DNA from: Hydractinia symbiolongicarpus
Taxonomy: Eukaryota > Cnidaria > Hydrozoa > Anthoathecata > Hydractiniidae
DNA: 64,000 nucleotides
Assembly: GCF_029227915.1 (NCBI RefSeq)
Contig: NC_079883.1
Location: forward strand, 28,580,001 to 28,644,000
Direction of reading: 5' to 3'
A program made the position numbers and the translations under genes. Of the stretch, positions 33,451-45,135 are shown piece by piece; position 1 is the first letter of the stretch; every line of letters begins with the position of its first letter. Under the pieces are notes generated by a model. That model did no database searches, was not told where the DNA came from, and worked only from the letters and a program-made list of their open reading frames with translations.

Positions 33451-34175
33451 ACTAGTCGATAAAGACCCGTGGATAAATCCACTTAGGCAATAGGACATTG
33501 AAAATGTTGGTTTGCTGTCGTCAGCATTGCAAATCCAAAAAAAAAAAAAAATTGGCGAAATTTAGTTTATTCGTTGCCTGTCACGTGTAGAGGTTGAAAC
33601 GCTGATCAAAATAATATGGGATCATAACTTTTCTACGAATAACAAAAGACATAAAAGGGTTTTAAAATTTTGCTGACGTCAGCAATGGCCTGTTAAAACG
33701 CAAAAAAAAATTTTCAGAAATTTATATCCCTGTTACCTTCATCGAATAGACCTTGAAACGATGATCAAGAAAATGTATAGGATCATATATCTTTGACAAA
33801 CGGTTGCAGAGATATTAGGGTTTAAAGATTTTTTGATGACGTCATCAACCCGTCCATTCCAAAACGGATTCGGGGACCCAGGTTTGGGAAACTTACCCAA
33901 ATTTGTCCAAGGTGGTCCCTAGTTACCCACGCGGTGAAAAATCATTGACGTCACCAACTCGTTTCCAAGTTATTTAGCCTCAAAGTTTTAGGTGCACTGT
34001 AATGGCTTCATTAATTTAATATAGGATATTGACGTTAAAGTGGTGTTATTGACGTCGCGCCGTAATGTCTGAATATTTACCATATTAGACATGCATTTTT
34101 CGGCAATATCAAAGGAAAATGAAGACATCCACTTTGCCTGTCACAGAGACACGGAACTGGCGTATTATTATATAG
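33451..34175. repeat. ~730 bp repeat, copy 2, with three TGACGTCA palindromes
   Basis: Starts ACTAGTCGATAAAGACCCGTGG, ends GGCGTATTATTATATAG. Exact TGACGTCA at 33674-33681, 33837-33844 and 33946-33953. The site equivalent to copy 1's first reads TGTCGTCA (one change). Half-sites follow near 34030 and 34050. Confidence 0.85.
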
Positions 34176-34285
34176 ATATTATTATTTAGCAATATTATTA
34201 TTTAGCTATATTATTATTTAGCAATACTATTATTTAGCAAAATCATTATTTAGCTATATTATTATTTAGCAATATTATTATTTAG
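34176..34285. repeat. Short array of the 16 bp satellite
   Basis: About seven units of ATATTATTATTTAGCA/T, starting directly where copy 2 of the ~730 bp repeat ends in TATTATATAG. Confidence 0.85.
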
Positions 34286-36288
34286 CTACTAGCTGAATAC
34301 CCGTGGGGGAATCCACTGAATCTCTCATTAAACCGATGTAAGGGATACCAAACAAAAACATACAACACAGTAATATGAATTTTTAAAAGTCACAATTTGT
34401 ATTATTCTAGTTTATAACCACTAGAACAAAACGTCCAAAAAAATAAATATGTGCAGCAATAAAAAAATAACAATAAAAGAGAAAAAAACCCTGGGATTGA
34501 AGTTTCTCACAATCTGCGTTATATTTGTACCCGCTGAAACAGAACGCTTAAAAATATAAGCATGTCCAGCAACATAAAAATGCAAAAAGTTTAACAAAAT
34601 CAAAGGTGGCTAACAAATCTGTTAAAACTATTTACTTGCTTTGCCATGCCCGAAATATAAAAGGGAAAATGGTATACCAGACATTAGAAAAAATCGATAA
34701 GTCACACAAATAAGGTTATTGCAAAGTTTCCACAACGTACAGATTCTAACGCATCATACCAAATTAGCTATTTAGTCTATTACATATAGCAACCTTCCCA
34801 ATGCGCAAACGTGCAGTGCATGATAGCAATGCAGTGTTTTCGAATTGAAGAATCGAATAATATTTTAAACGGTAACGTAACAGATGTAAACATTGATTTA
34901 ACTTTGTTTACATTAAGGTTTATTATAACGACATCAACCACTTCGTAGCGTTAAAAACAGTAACAACAAAAAAATACTTTCAACATTTTATATAAAATCT
35001 TCTCTATTATATACACGCTAAGAATAGTGTTTTTTTCGTTTCCGCCTTCATGTTCTTAGCTTTCCCTGGTGTACTTGCCCATTGTTTTGGAGAGAAAGAG
35101 GTTCAGTCATACAAATTTTTAATATTAAAAGAAACAACCAAGCTTAGACATATTCTTAGGATATTCTGACCAATTGTTTAGAGTATATTCTTACAAAAAA
35201 TGTTAAATATGTTCAGGCTAAAGACAAAACATATTTAACTTCATATTAAGGGGAAAGTTTAGCTGGAAGCGTGTAAACGGCTTCAAAACGTCGCTTTACA
35301 TTTTAGATTCTTATAAAAATTGTGTCAAAAGAAAACGCATTTAAGCTCAAGACGCAACAAGGAACTAAAAATTTAAAGGAAAAGCTGAGCTCTGAAAGTT
35401 AAAACGGTTAAAAAAAACGTTACACACCTAAACTTATCTCTTTACCAGATAAACTAAACAACACACCTGCCTTTCTTTGGCTTTCTCAGTTAGCTAGCGT
35501 CTGTGGATAAAAGACCAATCAGTTTTTTACTTCGATTATTAAACTTCGCTTCATCCCAAAGAAAACAAATTGAAAATGTATAGCTAGCTACAATTGTCTG
35601 ATACATTTCCAATCAGTTCTCTTTTTGACGTTTTATCATCGTACGTTTTTCTTCTTTATAACAAATATTTCTGGCAACAACATAAACTTTTTTTATTCTC
35701 GCTCGACATCAACAGTCGCTCTACAATGACAACAGTTTTGTTCTTTACTTCTTAGATTCGAATTATCATTCGAATTCGATAATTTTTTTAAAAGAAAGCA
35801 ACTTCGGTCCCAGAACACAAAAAAGATAGAAGAAACAAATAAGCGTTAATCTAACCTCGTGATGAGTAAACCTTGTTTGAAATAACTTTTTTCAGGATTG
35901 CTTTGAAAAAGAGACAACTTTCTTCGCTTCGGTTTTCATTTTTCAGTTAATAAACTTTGTTTCCGTGAGATACGGCGCGCACATGGTAAACCGGGGGTAA
36001 AATTTAATTATTCTATCCCAAACGACCAGCGGGGCTTTTACAACAAAAAAACAAATAAAACCATTTGAAATTAAAATAAAATTTAGTTTTAATGAGTAAG
36101 GAAAAAGAGTTTTATTTTAAAAAAAAAATAAGAAAAGAGAATTAAATATTTATATAGTAACCCCCTGATTTGCGTTTTCTTTAACTTGGTAAATTTTAGC
36201 GTAACGCCACGTCGTAAGAAAGTGACCTGTGATTTGTGTGACGTGGCCTCACCGTGCGCACACACACACAAGGCGTATTAATATATAG
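34286..36288. mobile_element. ~2 kb element with the same ends as the ~730 bp repeats
   Basis: Starts CTACTAGCTGAATACCCGTGG followed by GGGAATCCAC, ends AAGGCGTATTAATATATAG. Both ends match those of the repeats at 32720 and 33451, but the interior is different and without a long frame. It looks like a non-autonomous family member with other cargo. The next satellite array starts directly at its end. Confidence 0.5.
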
Positions 36289-38515
36289 ATATTATTATTT
36301 AGCTATATTATTATTTAGCTATATTATTATTTAGCTATATTATTATTTAGCAATATTATTATTTAGCTATATTATTATTTAGCTATATTTTTATTTAGCA
36401 ATATTATTATTAAGCAATATTATTATTTAGCTATATTATTATTTAGTAATTTTATTATTTAGCAATATTATTATTTAGCAATATTATTATTTAGCAATAT
36501 TATTATTTAGCAATATTATTATTTAGCAATATTATTATTTAACTCTATTATTATTTCGCAATATTATTATTTAGCAATATTATTATTTAGCTCTATTATT
36601 ATTTAGCAATATTATTATTTAGCAATATTATTATTTAGCAATATTATTATTTAGCAATATTATTATTTAGCAATATTATTATTTAACTCTATTATTATTT
36701 CGCAATATTATTTTTTAGCAATATTATTATTTAGCTCTATTATTATTTAGCAATATTATTATTTAGCAATATTATTATTTAGCAATATTATTATTTAGCA
36801 ATATTATTATTTAGCAATATTATTATTTAGCAATATTATTATTTAGCTCTATTATTATTTAGCAATATTATTATTTAGCAATATTATTATTTAGCAATAT
36901 TATTATTTAGCAATATTATTATTTAGCAATATTATTATTTAGCTCTATTATTATTTAGCAATATTATTATTTAGCAATATTATTATTTAACTCTATTATT
37001 ATTTAGCAATATTATTATTTAGCAATATTATTATTTAGCTCTATTATTATTTAGCAATATTATTATTTAGCAATATTATTATTTAACTCTATTATTATTT
37101 AGTAATATTATTATTTAGCAATATTATTATTTAGCTCTATTATTATTTAGCAATATTATTATTTAGCAATATTATTATTTAGCAATATTATTATTTAACT
37201 CTATTATTATTTAGTAATATTATTATTTAGCAATATTATTATTTAGCTCTATTATTATTTAGCAATATTATTATTTAGCAATATTATTATTTAGCAATAT
37301 TATTATTTAGCAATATTATTATTTAACTCTATTATTATTTCGCAATATTATTATTTAGCAATATTATTATTTAGCTCTATTATTATTTAGCAATATTATT
37401 ATTTAGCAATATTATTATTTAGCAATATTATTATTTAGCAATATTATTATTTAGCAATATTATTATTTAGCAATATTATTATTTAGCAATATTATTATTT
37501 AGCAATATTATTATTTAGCTCTATTATTATTTCGCAATATTATTATTTAGCAATATTATTATTTAGCAATATTATTATTTAGCAATATTATTATTTAGCA
37601 ATATTATTATTTAGCTATATTATTATTTAGTAATTTTATTATTTAGCTCTATTATTATTTCGCAATATTATTATTTAGCAATATTATTATTTAGCTATAT
37701 TATTATTTAGCTATATTATTATTTAGCTATATTATTATTTAGCAATATTATTATTTAGCAATATTATTATTTAGCAATATTATTATTTAGCAATATTATT
37801 ATTTAGCAATATTATTATTTAGCAATATTATTATTTAGCAATATTATTATTTAGCAATATTATTATTTAGCAATATTATTATTTAGCAATATTATTATTT
37901 AGCAATATTATTATTTAGCAATATTATTATTTAGCAATATTATTATTTAGCAATATTATTATTTAGCAATATTATTATTTAGCAATATTATTATTTAGCA
38001 ATATTATTATTTAGCAATATTATTATTTAGCAATATTATTATTTAGCAATATTATTATTTAGCTATAATATCATTTAGCTATAATATTATTTAGTAATAT
38101 TATTATTTAGCAATATTATTATTTAGCAATATTATTATTTAGCAATATTATTATTTAGCAATATTATTATTTAGCTATATTATTATTTAGCTCTATTATT
38201 ATTTAGCAATATTATTATTTAGCTATAATATCATTTAGCTGTAATATTATTTAGTAATATTATTATTTAGTAATATTATTATTTAGCAATATTATTATTT
38301 AGCAATATTATTATTTAGCAATATTATTATTTAGCTATATTATTATTTAGCTCTATTATTATTTAGCAATATTATTATTTAGCTATAATATTATTTAGCT
38401 GTAATATTATTTAGTAATATTATTATTTAGCAATATTATTTTTTAGCAATATTATTTTTTAGCAATATTATTATTTAACAATATTATTATTTAGCAATAT
38501 TATTATTTAGTAATT
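36289..38515. repeat. Satellite array of 16 bp units (ATTATTATTTAGCAAT type)
   Basis: About 140 head-to-tail units over 2.2 kb. The variable 6-mer at the unit end is AGCAAT, AGCTAT, AGCTCT, AACTCT, AGTAAT or CGCAAT. Variants recur in ordered blocks, for example AACTCT, CGCAAT, AGCAAT, AGCTCT then several AGCAAT, which is higher-order structure. Near 38060-38420 a longer block with AGCTATAATATCATTT repeats. No spacers, so it is not a CRISPR array. Confidence 0.95.
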
Positions 38516-38519
38516 TTTT

Positions 38520-39680
38520 TGTGTTTTTATCTGCGATCATCATATCATTTTAATATTGAGCATCTTTTTGTTTCGAATTTAATTACTATACCTGATTGGT
38601 TAAAAATGCTATAAAATGTTTAAGGCGGGAGCTTGGTGAACACTTATAAACGTATATTTCATTTCGGAGTGCAAATTTAATAAAAAGGCACCACACCAAT
38701 CTTTTTTTGTTATTTAATAAAACAGATTTACACTGAGCTAACTGGATGTGTTACATCTTGCATTGCCCGATCACTATTAAGTTTAAGCATAGTCATAAGA
38801 AAGTTTTTTTTTATGACTATGATTAAAATTGATAACAAAATTTCATTAAATTTAATTAATCTAGAATGTTTTAGATCCAATTAAATCTATTTTAAAAAAA
38901 ATTACCTAAATGAGTGGACTAGTAGATCTATATCAAGTTAGCGCGCGATCTTACCCTAAAAATATAATTTAAAAAAAATGTAAATGGTGAACCATCGCAA
39001 TTACGTGTATGGTAAGTGCGTGTTATATATTGAGCAAAGAAGACATTGTTGGGTCAGAAACATAATAGTTTAGTAAGGAATGTATGTAGCCAAAGAAATG
39101 TAAAAGTCATAAGATTATTATAATCTCGTTTTGATATATCAAAAAATATTAATTAGCTTTTAAATCTCATTTTTTTCTGATCGTTATTTAATTGTATAAC
39201 AAAAGATGGTAATTTTTAGCCCTTGAACTTTGTAAAATCTATATTTTTAATACTTAAAAGTTTAGCACCAACCGTATGACATAATCTAGACTTCCAAGAG
39301 AGAAATCTAAGTAACCTTTTGTTTTCGTACGTGAACGTTTTTAATGCTTCTTTATTTTTATTATTTCCAGAATATCGAGTTCAAGTGACGAAAACTTGTA
39401 AAGCTATGTTATAAGAAATCACACATGCGAACAAGCATGGCAGACAAGAACAGCAATAAAAAATTATACTGATCTAGATTTTATTAAAAAGAAATCATTT
39501 GACGCGTCTGCGATTTTCAATCCTAAGATATACGCAAAATGAAAATATTTGTCGCATATTGCTAAGACATCAGACAGAAACTGAAAACTCTTTTCACAAA
39601 GTAGGAAGTCTGTAACTACACACTAGTTGGAATAAATAACAGTTAACTTCCATCATTGAGAGAAGATAAATGAACAGTTC
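38520..39680. other. Intergenic, nothing recognised
   Basis: AT-rich, no convincing frame. A short inverted pair, TAGTCATAAGAAAG against CTTTTTTTTATGACTA, at about 38790-38820 could form a hairpin. Confidence 0.3.
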
Positions 39681-39682
39681 AC

Positions 39683-39960
39683 AGTAACTGATGATCTTGT
39701 GGTAGAGCGTTCGCCCCCGGTTTAAAATGTCGCTGTTCAATCCCCGGTCAAGTCATAACAGAGTCGTTTACCAGAAGAAAAGGATTGATGTCTCAGGCAG
39801 TTGTCTAGAGCAGCTGTTGTGTTGTATAGTTTAAATGGAAGCTTAAATGCACTAGGACAGGACGATAAGTTCTTATTTGTACTGTCGATAACAGTACATT
39901 AAGAACTGAACAGTCCATCCTAGATATATAATAATAATAGTAATATTGGTGTTTTGAATT
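39683..39960 (+). mobile_element. tRNA-derived SINE, diverged copy
   Basis: Head TGATGATCTTGTGGTAGAGC contains an A-box (TGGTAGAGCG); CTGTTCAATCCCCGGTCAAG contains a B-box. The body shares GGATTGATRTCTYAGGC and GTTGTCTAGA/TT with the copy at 43108. The tail is ATAATAATAG. Within the body, TTCTTATTTGTACTGTCGA and TCGATAACAGTACATTAAGAA form an inverted repeat. Confidence 0.7.
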
Positions 39961-40684
39961 AGTGTACTTACCTTTATCACCCAAATATCTATTTCTTTAT
40001 AAAAGCTATTCAGAATAACATGTCTATACTCTTAACTGACACGGAAGTTCGTTTGTGTAACATTCTCTTGTGTTTTCTGAGAATAAAATAATCGAGCCAA
40101 CGTATACCTGCAATTATCAATCACTTTGTTTGCTTAAAAATAGATTTTTGTTATTCATGGTATAGCTAGTCAAAATTCTTGCATGCAAAGGCAACACTCC
40201 CGCTATTCAATGATATCCACAAGCCATAAGCTTTTAATATGATTTACGTGCCTTTGTATATAAAACACCGACGGCTATAGGAAACATCCAAATTGTTACC
40301 TTTGTCAAATTCCGGATTTTTATATCACTGTACAGCTTTGTGCAAATTTAAATAAAATTATTTTTTTTATTGGAAAAACAAGAAAAAGGAAAAATGACAA
40401 AACCATATTCATTAGAATTTTTAAGAGGTGAATGCAAAACATACAACAGAGAAGCACCAAAATCAACTTGTCGATATACGTTCAAAATTAAACTTTAAAA
40501 TTCAAAATCGAGACACTATTATTGAATTTCCGCGCCCGAAGGCGTAGGAAATTCTTTAAAACCGTAGTTTTTTTCTTTCGGAGCATTTTTTGAGAAAAAA
40601 TCGACCCTGGGATTTCACGTTGGTCCGTCACAGATGTAAACTTCGTACCCAAGCTCCTTAACTACTGGGAAGTCTAGTATTGAC
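39961..40684. other. Intergenic, nothing recognised
   Basis: No frame, no repeat boundary recognised. Confidence 0.3.
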
Positions 40685-41390
40685 GCTTCATAATGGTGAC
40701 ATAATAATTTTGATTTTTGTCACCTAAGTGTCATTTTAGGCCAAAATTGGTCCAAAAATTAGAACTACTTTATTTTCAACAAAATTTGGAACAGTTAACA
40801 AATAAAGTATGCTGAACATGATGGTGACATCAAAATTTTGATTTCTTCTTACCTAAATGTCATTTCAAGCCAAAATTGGTCCAAAAATTAAAAATACTTT
40901 ATTTTTGACAAATTTTGGCACAATTAACAAAAAAAGTATGGTGAACATGATGGTGACATCAAAATTGTTGTTTTTTGCACCTTAAATGTCATTTTAGGCC
41001 AAAATTGGTCCAAAAATTAGAACTACTTCATTTTCAACAAAAATTGGTAAAGTTAACAAAAAAAGTATGCTGAACATAATGGTGACATCAAAATTTTGAT
41101 TTTTGTCACCTAAATGCCATTTTAGGCCAAAATTAGTCCAAAAATTAAAACCACTTCATTTTCGGCTAAATCTGGCACAGTTAACAAATAAAGTATGCTG
41201 AAAATGATGATGGTACAAAAGTTTGATTTTTTGTCACCTAAATGTCATTTCAAGTCAAAATTTATCCAAAAATTAAAACTGCTTTATTTTCGACAAAAAT
41301 TGACACAGTTAATAAAAAAGTATGCTGAAAAATGGTCACATCAAAATTTTGATTTTTTGTCAACTAATGCCGTTTTAAGACCATAAACGT
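40685..41390. repeat. Tandem array, ~128 bp unit, about 5.5 copies
   Basis: Each unit contains ATGGTGACATCAAAATTTTG, then GTCACCTAAATGTCATTT, then CCAAAATTGGTCCAAAAATTA, then GTTAACAAAWAAAGTATG. Unit starts lie near 40692, 40821, 40949, 41080, 41207 and 41330. A single related monomer lies near 57255-57330 (AGCATGCTAAACATACTGGT). Confidence 0.85.
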
Positions 41391-41399
41391 TTCAATCGC

Positions 41400-42055
41400 A
41401 AGACTTTCAACCATGAATGATAGGCTGTATTTTTTGTTAGCAATTTCTTTTAAAATGTGAGTTTACTATGACACGTTTCGTTTTGTTTGCGTTTGTTGTA
41501 AGATATAATGTCACTGGTGTGCTTTATTTTCAGAGTTTCATGCACCAAACCCCTTCGAATGTTTGGCACAATAACACAACGAATTAGCAGGTTTTTATCA
41601 AATATTTTGGTAGCGCGCGGAAATTCTTAGAGCACCCAGGGCTTCTTGTTTTAGTATTAAATTGAAATGTGTTTCTGAGAATTTTTGAAAATGTGTTAAA
41701 CATTTTGTACGTCTTCCATTTATGATAAAACCAGTATTATTTGATAGGAAACTTATATTTTTATATAATTTTACTTTCACAGTTTGGGAAAATAGCTAGC
41801 ATTCTCAAAATATATAATAGGTGTTTTGTGTTTCCTTAAAAACTGAAGAAGAAATATATAAGATATATAAGAAATATATGGTTTATGCTATTAAAAATAT
41901 TTATTGCAAATTTGCTGTATAAGAGTTTTATTATTCTTGAAAGGAAATAAATTGTGGCGTAATGATTTATTCGGGAAATTTTAATGATATACATCGCAAT
42001 TTCATTACATAATATATTTCGAGTTTTTGCACCTCATCATCAGATTCATTCTCCA
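41400..42055. other. Intergenic, nothing recognised
   Basis: AT-rich. Short frames without recognisable content. Confidence 0.3.
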
Positions 42056-42307
42056 TCATGTGGATTGCCATTTTTTTGCGTATTTTTTAGAAACTATTAA
42101 CTTTTCGGTTGTCCATACACTCATTTTCATTAATAAAACGATGTCATCAAATATCTTCATGGAAACGAGACATCCTATACTAAATATTGTGATTGGGAAG
42201 GCGGCGAGAAAAGCACTTTGAATGCAAACGACATGAACTTGTCTTAACGGTGATAATATCATCTCCAATGTAATTTCTTCAGTGTCTCCACTATAAAGGA
42301 TTTCTGT
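42056..42307 (-). CDS. Hypothetical exon with one membrane segment
   Basis: On the minus strand an acceptor-like TTTCATTAAACTACACAG is followed by a frame to TGA reading EILYSGDTEEITLEMILSPL, then a hydrophobic stretch VVCIQSAFLAAFPITIFSIG and a charged tail KLIVSKKYAKKW. This could be the last exon of a membrane protein, but no family was recognised and no partner exon was found. It may be a chance frame or a pseudogene piece. Confidence 0.25.
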   Translation of the reverse strand, partial: TEILYSGDTEEITLEMILSPLRQVHVVCIQSAFLAAFPITIFSIGCLVSMKIFDDIVLLMKMSVWTTEKLIVSKKYAKKWQST

Positions 42308-42539
42308 GTAGTTTAATGAAAGAAATTTGGAATGAGTACATGTACATTTAGGCACCAAAGTTTTATTCATGAATAAAAATGTTAGAAGACTGTAATTCTT
42401 TGTTTCCCCGTGTATTAAAAGTCACATAAGTATAAGTATTAAGGGGTAAGAAGTTTACCGCTATCAGGGGTTCCAGCCTATTGACTGTCTCTTTCTTCCC
42501 TTCAAATGTTACATTATCATAAGAGATATATAAAGTATT

Positions 42540-42640
42540 GCTCTAACTTGCTTGCCTGCCTCTCAAGCACAATTGGCGATCAGTAAATGACGCTAATTGA
42601 TTACAAGTCGAATACGCTACCACTGCACTATCTTACCCAA
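42540..42640 (-). repeat. SINE-like fragment with tRNA-like head
   Basis: Minus strand reads ATAGTGCAGTGGTAGCGTAT then TCGACTTGTAATCAA, resembling the A-box and anticodon arm of a tRNA. The B-box region is degenerate. Shares blocks with 11730-11790. Confidence 0.4.
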
Positions 42641-43107
42641 CTATATAAGGACTTAGCTAGGTGTTAGCCTTTATAGAGTCATTCCATCGCTGCTATAGCA
42701 AGTGAATTTTTAATTATCTAAATGATAAGCAGAAATAAACGAGTTATTAATTCCTCTGGTTTTTAAATGATGGTGTCTCTCATCGAAGGAGAACACAACT
42801 TCGGAACCAGCTTAAATTCCTTTGAAAAGACAAAATCTCACTGCTACGCCTAAGTATGAATTTTTCAACCTTCAGAAGTATTACATTTTTGTTAATATCC
42901 TTACTAGGGACTAGTGTTTTCACTAGCCGTTAGACTCTGGAAAACTCAAAGGGTTCACCTGTCGCTGATATTTCAGCTTTCATATTATTGTCCATTGCAC
43001 ATTTTCTCCTGACCTGCTGGAAAGTGAAAGGCATGACGCTTCGACCATCTAGGGCAAAACAATATTTTATATCAGAAAAACTTTGGTTCTTAAAAGCATC
43101 ATTCAAC
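42641..43107. other. Intergenic, nothing recognised
   Basis: No frame or repeat boundary recognised. Confidence 0.3.
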
Positions 43108-43425
43108 TGACTGATAGCCTTGTGGTAGAGCGTTCGCTTTCAGTGCGGGAGGTCTTGGGTTCAAACCCCGGTCGAGTCATGCCAGAGACTATAAAAGTGT
43201 GAATCTATCCTTTCTGCTTAGCGCTCAGCATGAGAATAGGATTGATATCTTAGGCGGTTGTCTAGTTGAGCGATTGCTGTGCTTGCACGACTTTCGTAGC
43301 TCAAATGGGAGCTTTAAATGCGCTAGGACCCCCTTCGCAGGACCCTCGTTGATAGCAGTACCAATAGGAACTGAAGAGGCTATCCTGGGTAAATAATAGT
43401 GATAATAATAATAATAATAAAAACG
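43108..43425 (+). mobile_element. tRNA-derived SINE, best copy
   Basis: Head GACTGATAGCCTTGTGG, A-box TGGTAGAGCG (43122-43131), B-box GGTTCAAACCC (43158-43168), and GGTCGAGTC pairing partly with the start as an acceptor-stem relic. A body of about 190 bp is followed by a tail of TAATAATAATAATAATAA. Related copies are at 39683 and (5' truncated) 12955. Transcription by RNA polymerase III from the internal boxes is the family rule. Confidence 0.8.
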
Positions 43426-43745
43426 GGCCATGCAGTCATGGAATTGATAAGTGAATTATCGAAATCCTTTAATCAAAGGTTGTTCACCCCAGGATCTCTC
43501 AAACGATTTTGATACTGTAAATCATAACATTCTTTTATCTAAACTAAAATCCTACGGTATTCGGGGCAACAATTTAAAACGGTTTACAAATTACTTGACT
43601 AACCGAAAACAATGCATAGCATACGACGATAAAACGACGCCCGTTCAGCTAATATAATGTGGTGTTTCCCAAGGATCCATTCTTGAACCCTTACTGTTTT
43701 TGATTTACATAAACGACTTACACAATAAGCTTTTTTCCATATCAC
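43426..43745 (+). pseudogene. LINE reverse transcriptase, part 1 (CR1/L2-type), interrupted
   Basis: Reads GHAVMELISELSKSFNQRLF, then after a frameshift DLSNDFDTVNHNILLSKLKS (motif A), YGIRGNNLKRFTNYLTNRKQ, and GVSQGSILEPLLFLIYINDL (motif B, with a stop TAA before it). Ends at HNKL where a DNA transposon is inserted. The remainder of the polymerase resumes at about 45515. Confidence 0.85.
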
Positions 43746-43977
43746 ATGTTCACAATTATGGCCGCTTAAAATGAAAGCGCAACATAAAAACGAGGTTTAT
43801 TATGAACCATTTGAAATTGTAGCGGAAAAGTGCACAAATCACTTACCGAATTTACACATTTTTGTTATTTTTGGCTTCACTTAAGTGCAATATGGATCAG
43901 TTTCAAGCACTATTACCTCATACTAAAACAGTTGATGGTTTGGAAGAGGTAGGATCGTTGCGTCTAAAAGATTTTGT

Positions 43978-44187
43978 TTGTTTACAAGGAGAAAACATCT
44001 GGCACAAAAGCTGACCTTATCCTTCGATGCTGTATTCTGTCGCATAACAAATGATGGCAACACTATTAACATCCCTACATGTTCCGAAGAAGATCGCAAT
44101 ACTTATGGTATTATAAAGGGAGAGTGTCTTAAGGTTCCCTATGTTGGCAAGCAAAAATCTTTAGTGAGTCTTGTTCTTGAAAAATGA
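43978..44187 (+). other. Open frame inside the transposon, unrecognised
   Basis: About 70 codons: KLTLSFDAVFCRITNDGNTI, then IPTCSEEDRNTYGIIKGECL. Coding-like composition but no family recognised and no clear start. It may be a second protein of the transposon. Confidence 0.25.
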
Positions 44188-44253
44188 TTTGAGGAGTCAA
44201 GACATACAAGTACATATAGCTTCCTTTTCTTGACAAGGCATTGTTCATTCCTA

Positions 44254-44321
44254 GCCCTGTCCAGGATTTGAACCAAGATCTCTCATTTGCATGAATGTCA
44301 TAGCCATTAGACCAACAGGGC
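44254..44321 (-). ncRNA. tRNA-like sequence (SINE head or tRNA pseudogene)
   Basis: Minus strand GCCCTGTTGGTCTAATGGCT ... CTTGGTTCAAATCCTGGACA ... GGGC. The 7 bp acceptor stem GCCCTGT/ACAGGGC is perfect and the A-box (TGGTCTAATGG) and B-box (GGTTCAAATCC) are good, but the anticodon stem is only 4 bp with an odd loop and no CCA context. More likely a tRNA-derived SINE head inside the transposon than a working tRNA. Confidence 0.5.
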
Positions 44322-44464
44322 ATAAATATATATGAAAAACTTTACAGGAGCATATTACATATGCTTATGGATTTGCAGCACACATACTTAACTTTTTTTG
44401 TGGATATCAAAATTCATTTTTTTGTATTAACTAACCAGACGGGCGTTGACGTTGAAATGTCTGG

Positions 44465-45135
44465 TTAAGTCACAAGTAGTTCTTTGTCACTCACCCGACA
44501 AGCCCATAACTTTGATACAAACGTGATACTTCCATTGGGGGATAACCAAAGCTTTCCAAGTGTTATGATGGTTATACTGTGACCATGTTTGTGACTGATA
44601 CCATGAAGAAGGGGTTTGTATAGAAACTTCAGTACCATGATAACACGTGTGGTGGGATACTCTCGAAACTGGTTAGGCATGTACTTTCGAACCATTTGTT
44701 GAGAAGGAAATGGGAACAACAGAAGAAGTTCATAATAAAGAAAGTGTATCCAAGTTGTAAATATTATTGAGATGTGACCAGAAGATACATTAAACGATCA
44801 GAATTATCATCAAAAAACAAACCAACCTTTAAACATAAAAAAATCATCCAATAAAGACTGATCGTTTACGACCAGGTTTGGAACGACCATATCTGGAGTT
44901 TTAATAAAATAAATCACCATGATTCTTACTAAGAGGCTTTGGACCAGAGCGATAACAGTGACTCATAGTTTGGAAAACGGTGTAAAATGTTACTGCACAT
45001 GGATCACTTTTTATTTTCTAAAGAAAATGCTTTGCTCTGGTATGAATTAATTTCCTTGTTAAGACCCATCATTTTATTTTTTAGCATAAAAATGTTATTG
45101 GAAAGTTCCTTGATGTCATCTTCCAGTTACTCCTG
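44465..45135 (-). pseudogene. DDE_Tnp_4 (IS4EU/Harbinger-like) transposase remnant
   Basis: Minus strand, upstream to downstream: a coiled-coil-like LEDDIKELSNNIFMLKNKMM, NILHRFPNYESLLSLW with stops, then the frame 44719-44465 with FPSQQMVRKYMPNQFREYPT, TRVIMVLKFLYKPLL, and SPNGSITFVSKLWACRVSDK. The last segment is the hallmark 'SPNGxITFVSxLWxGRxSDKELT' of DDE_Tnp_4 transposases. The first catalytic Asp (usually IIDCTE) is not preserved (IMVLKF). Stops and frameshifts show it is dead. Confidence 0.75.

Noticed and set aside
36289-38515. Regular short repeats as a possible CRISPR array
   Set aside because: Units are contiguous without unique spacers, AT-rich and in an animal genome; it is a satellite.
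43199-43431. Frames on both strands at 43.2-43.4 kb
   Set aside because: Lie within the tRNA-derived SINE; the poly-Tyr run is the antisense of its (AAT)n tail.
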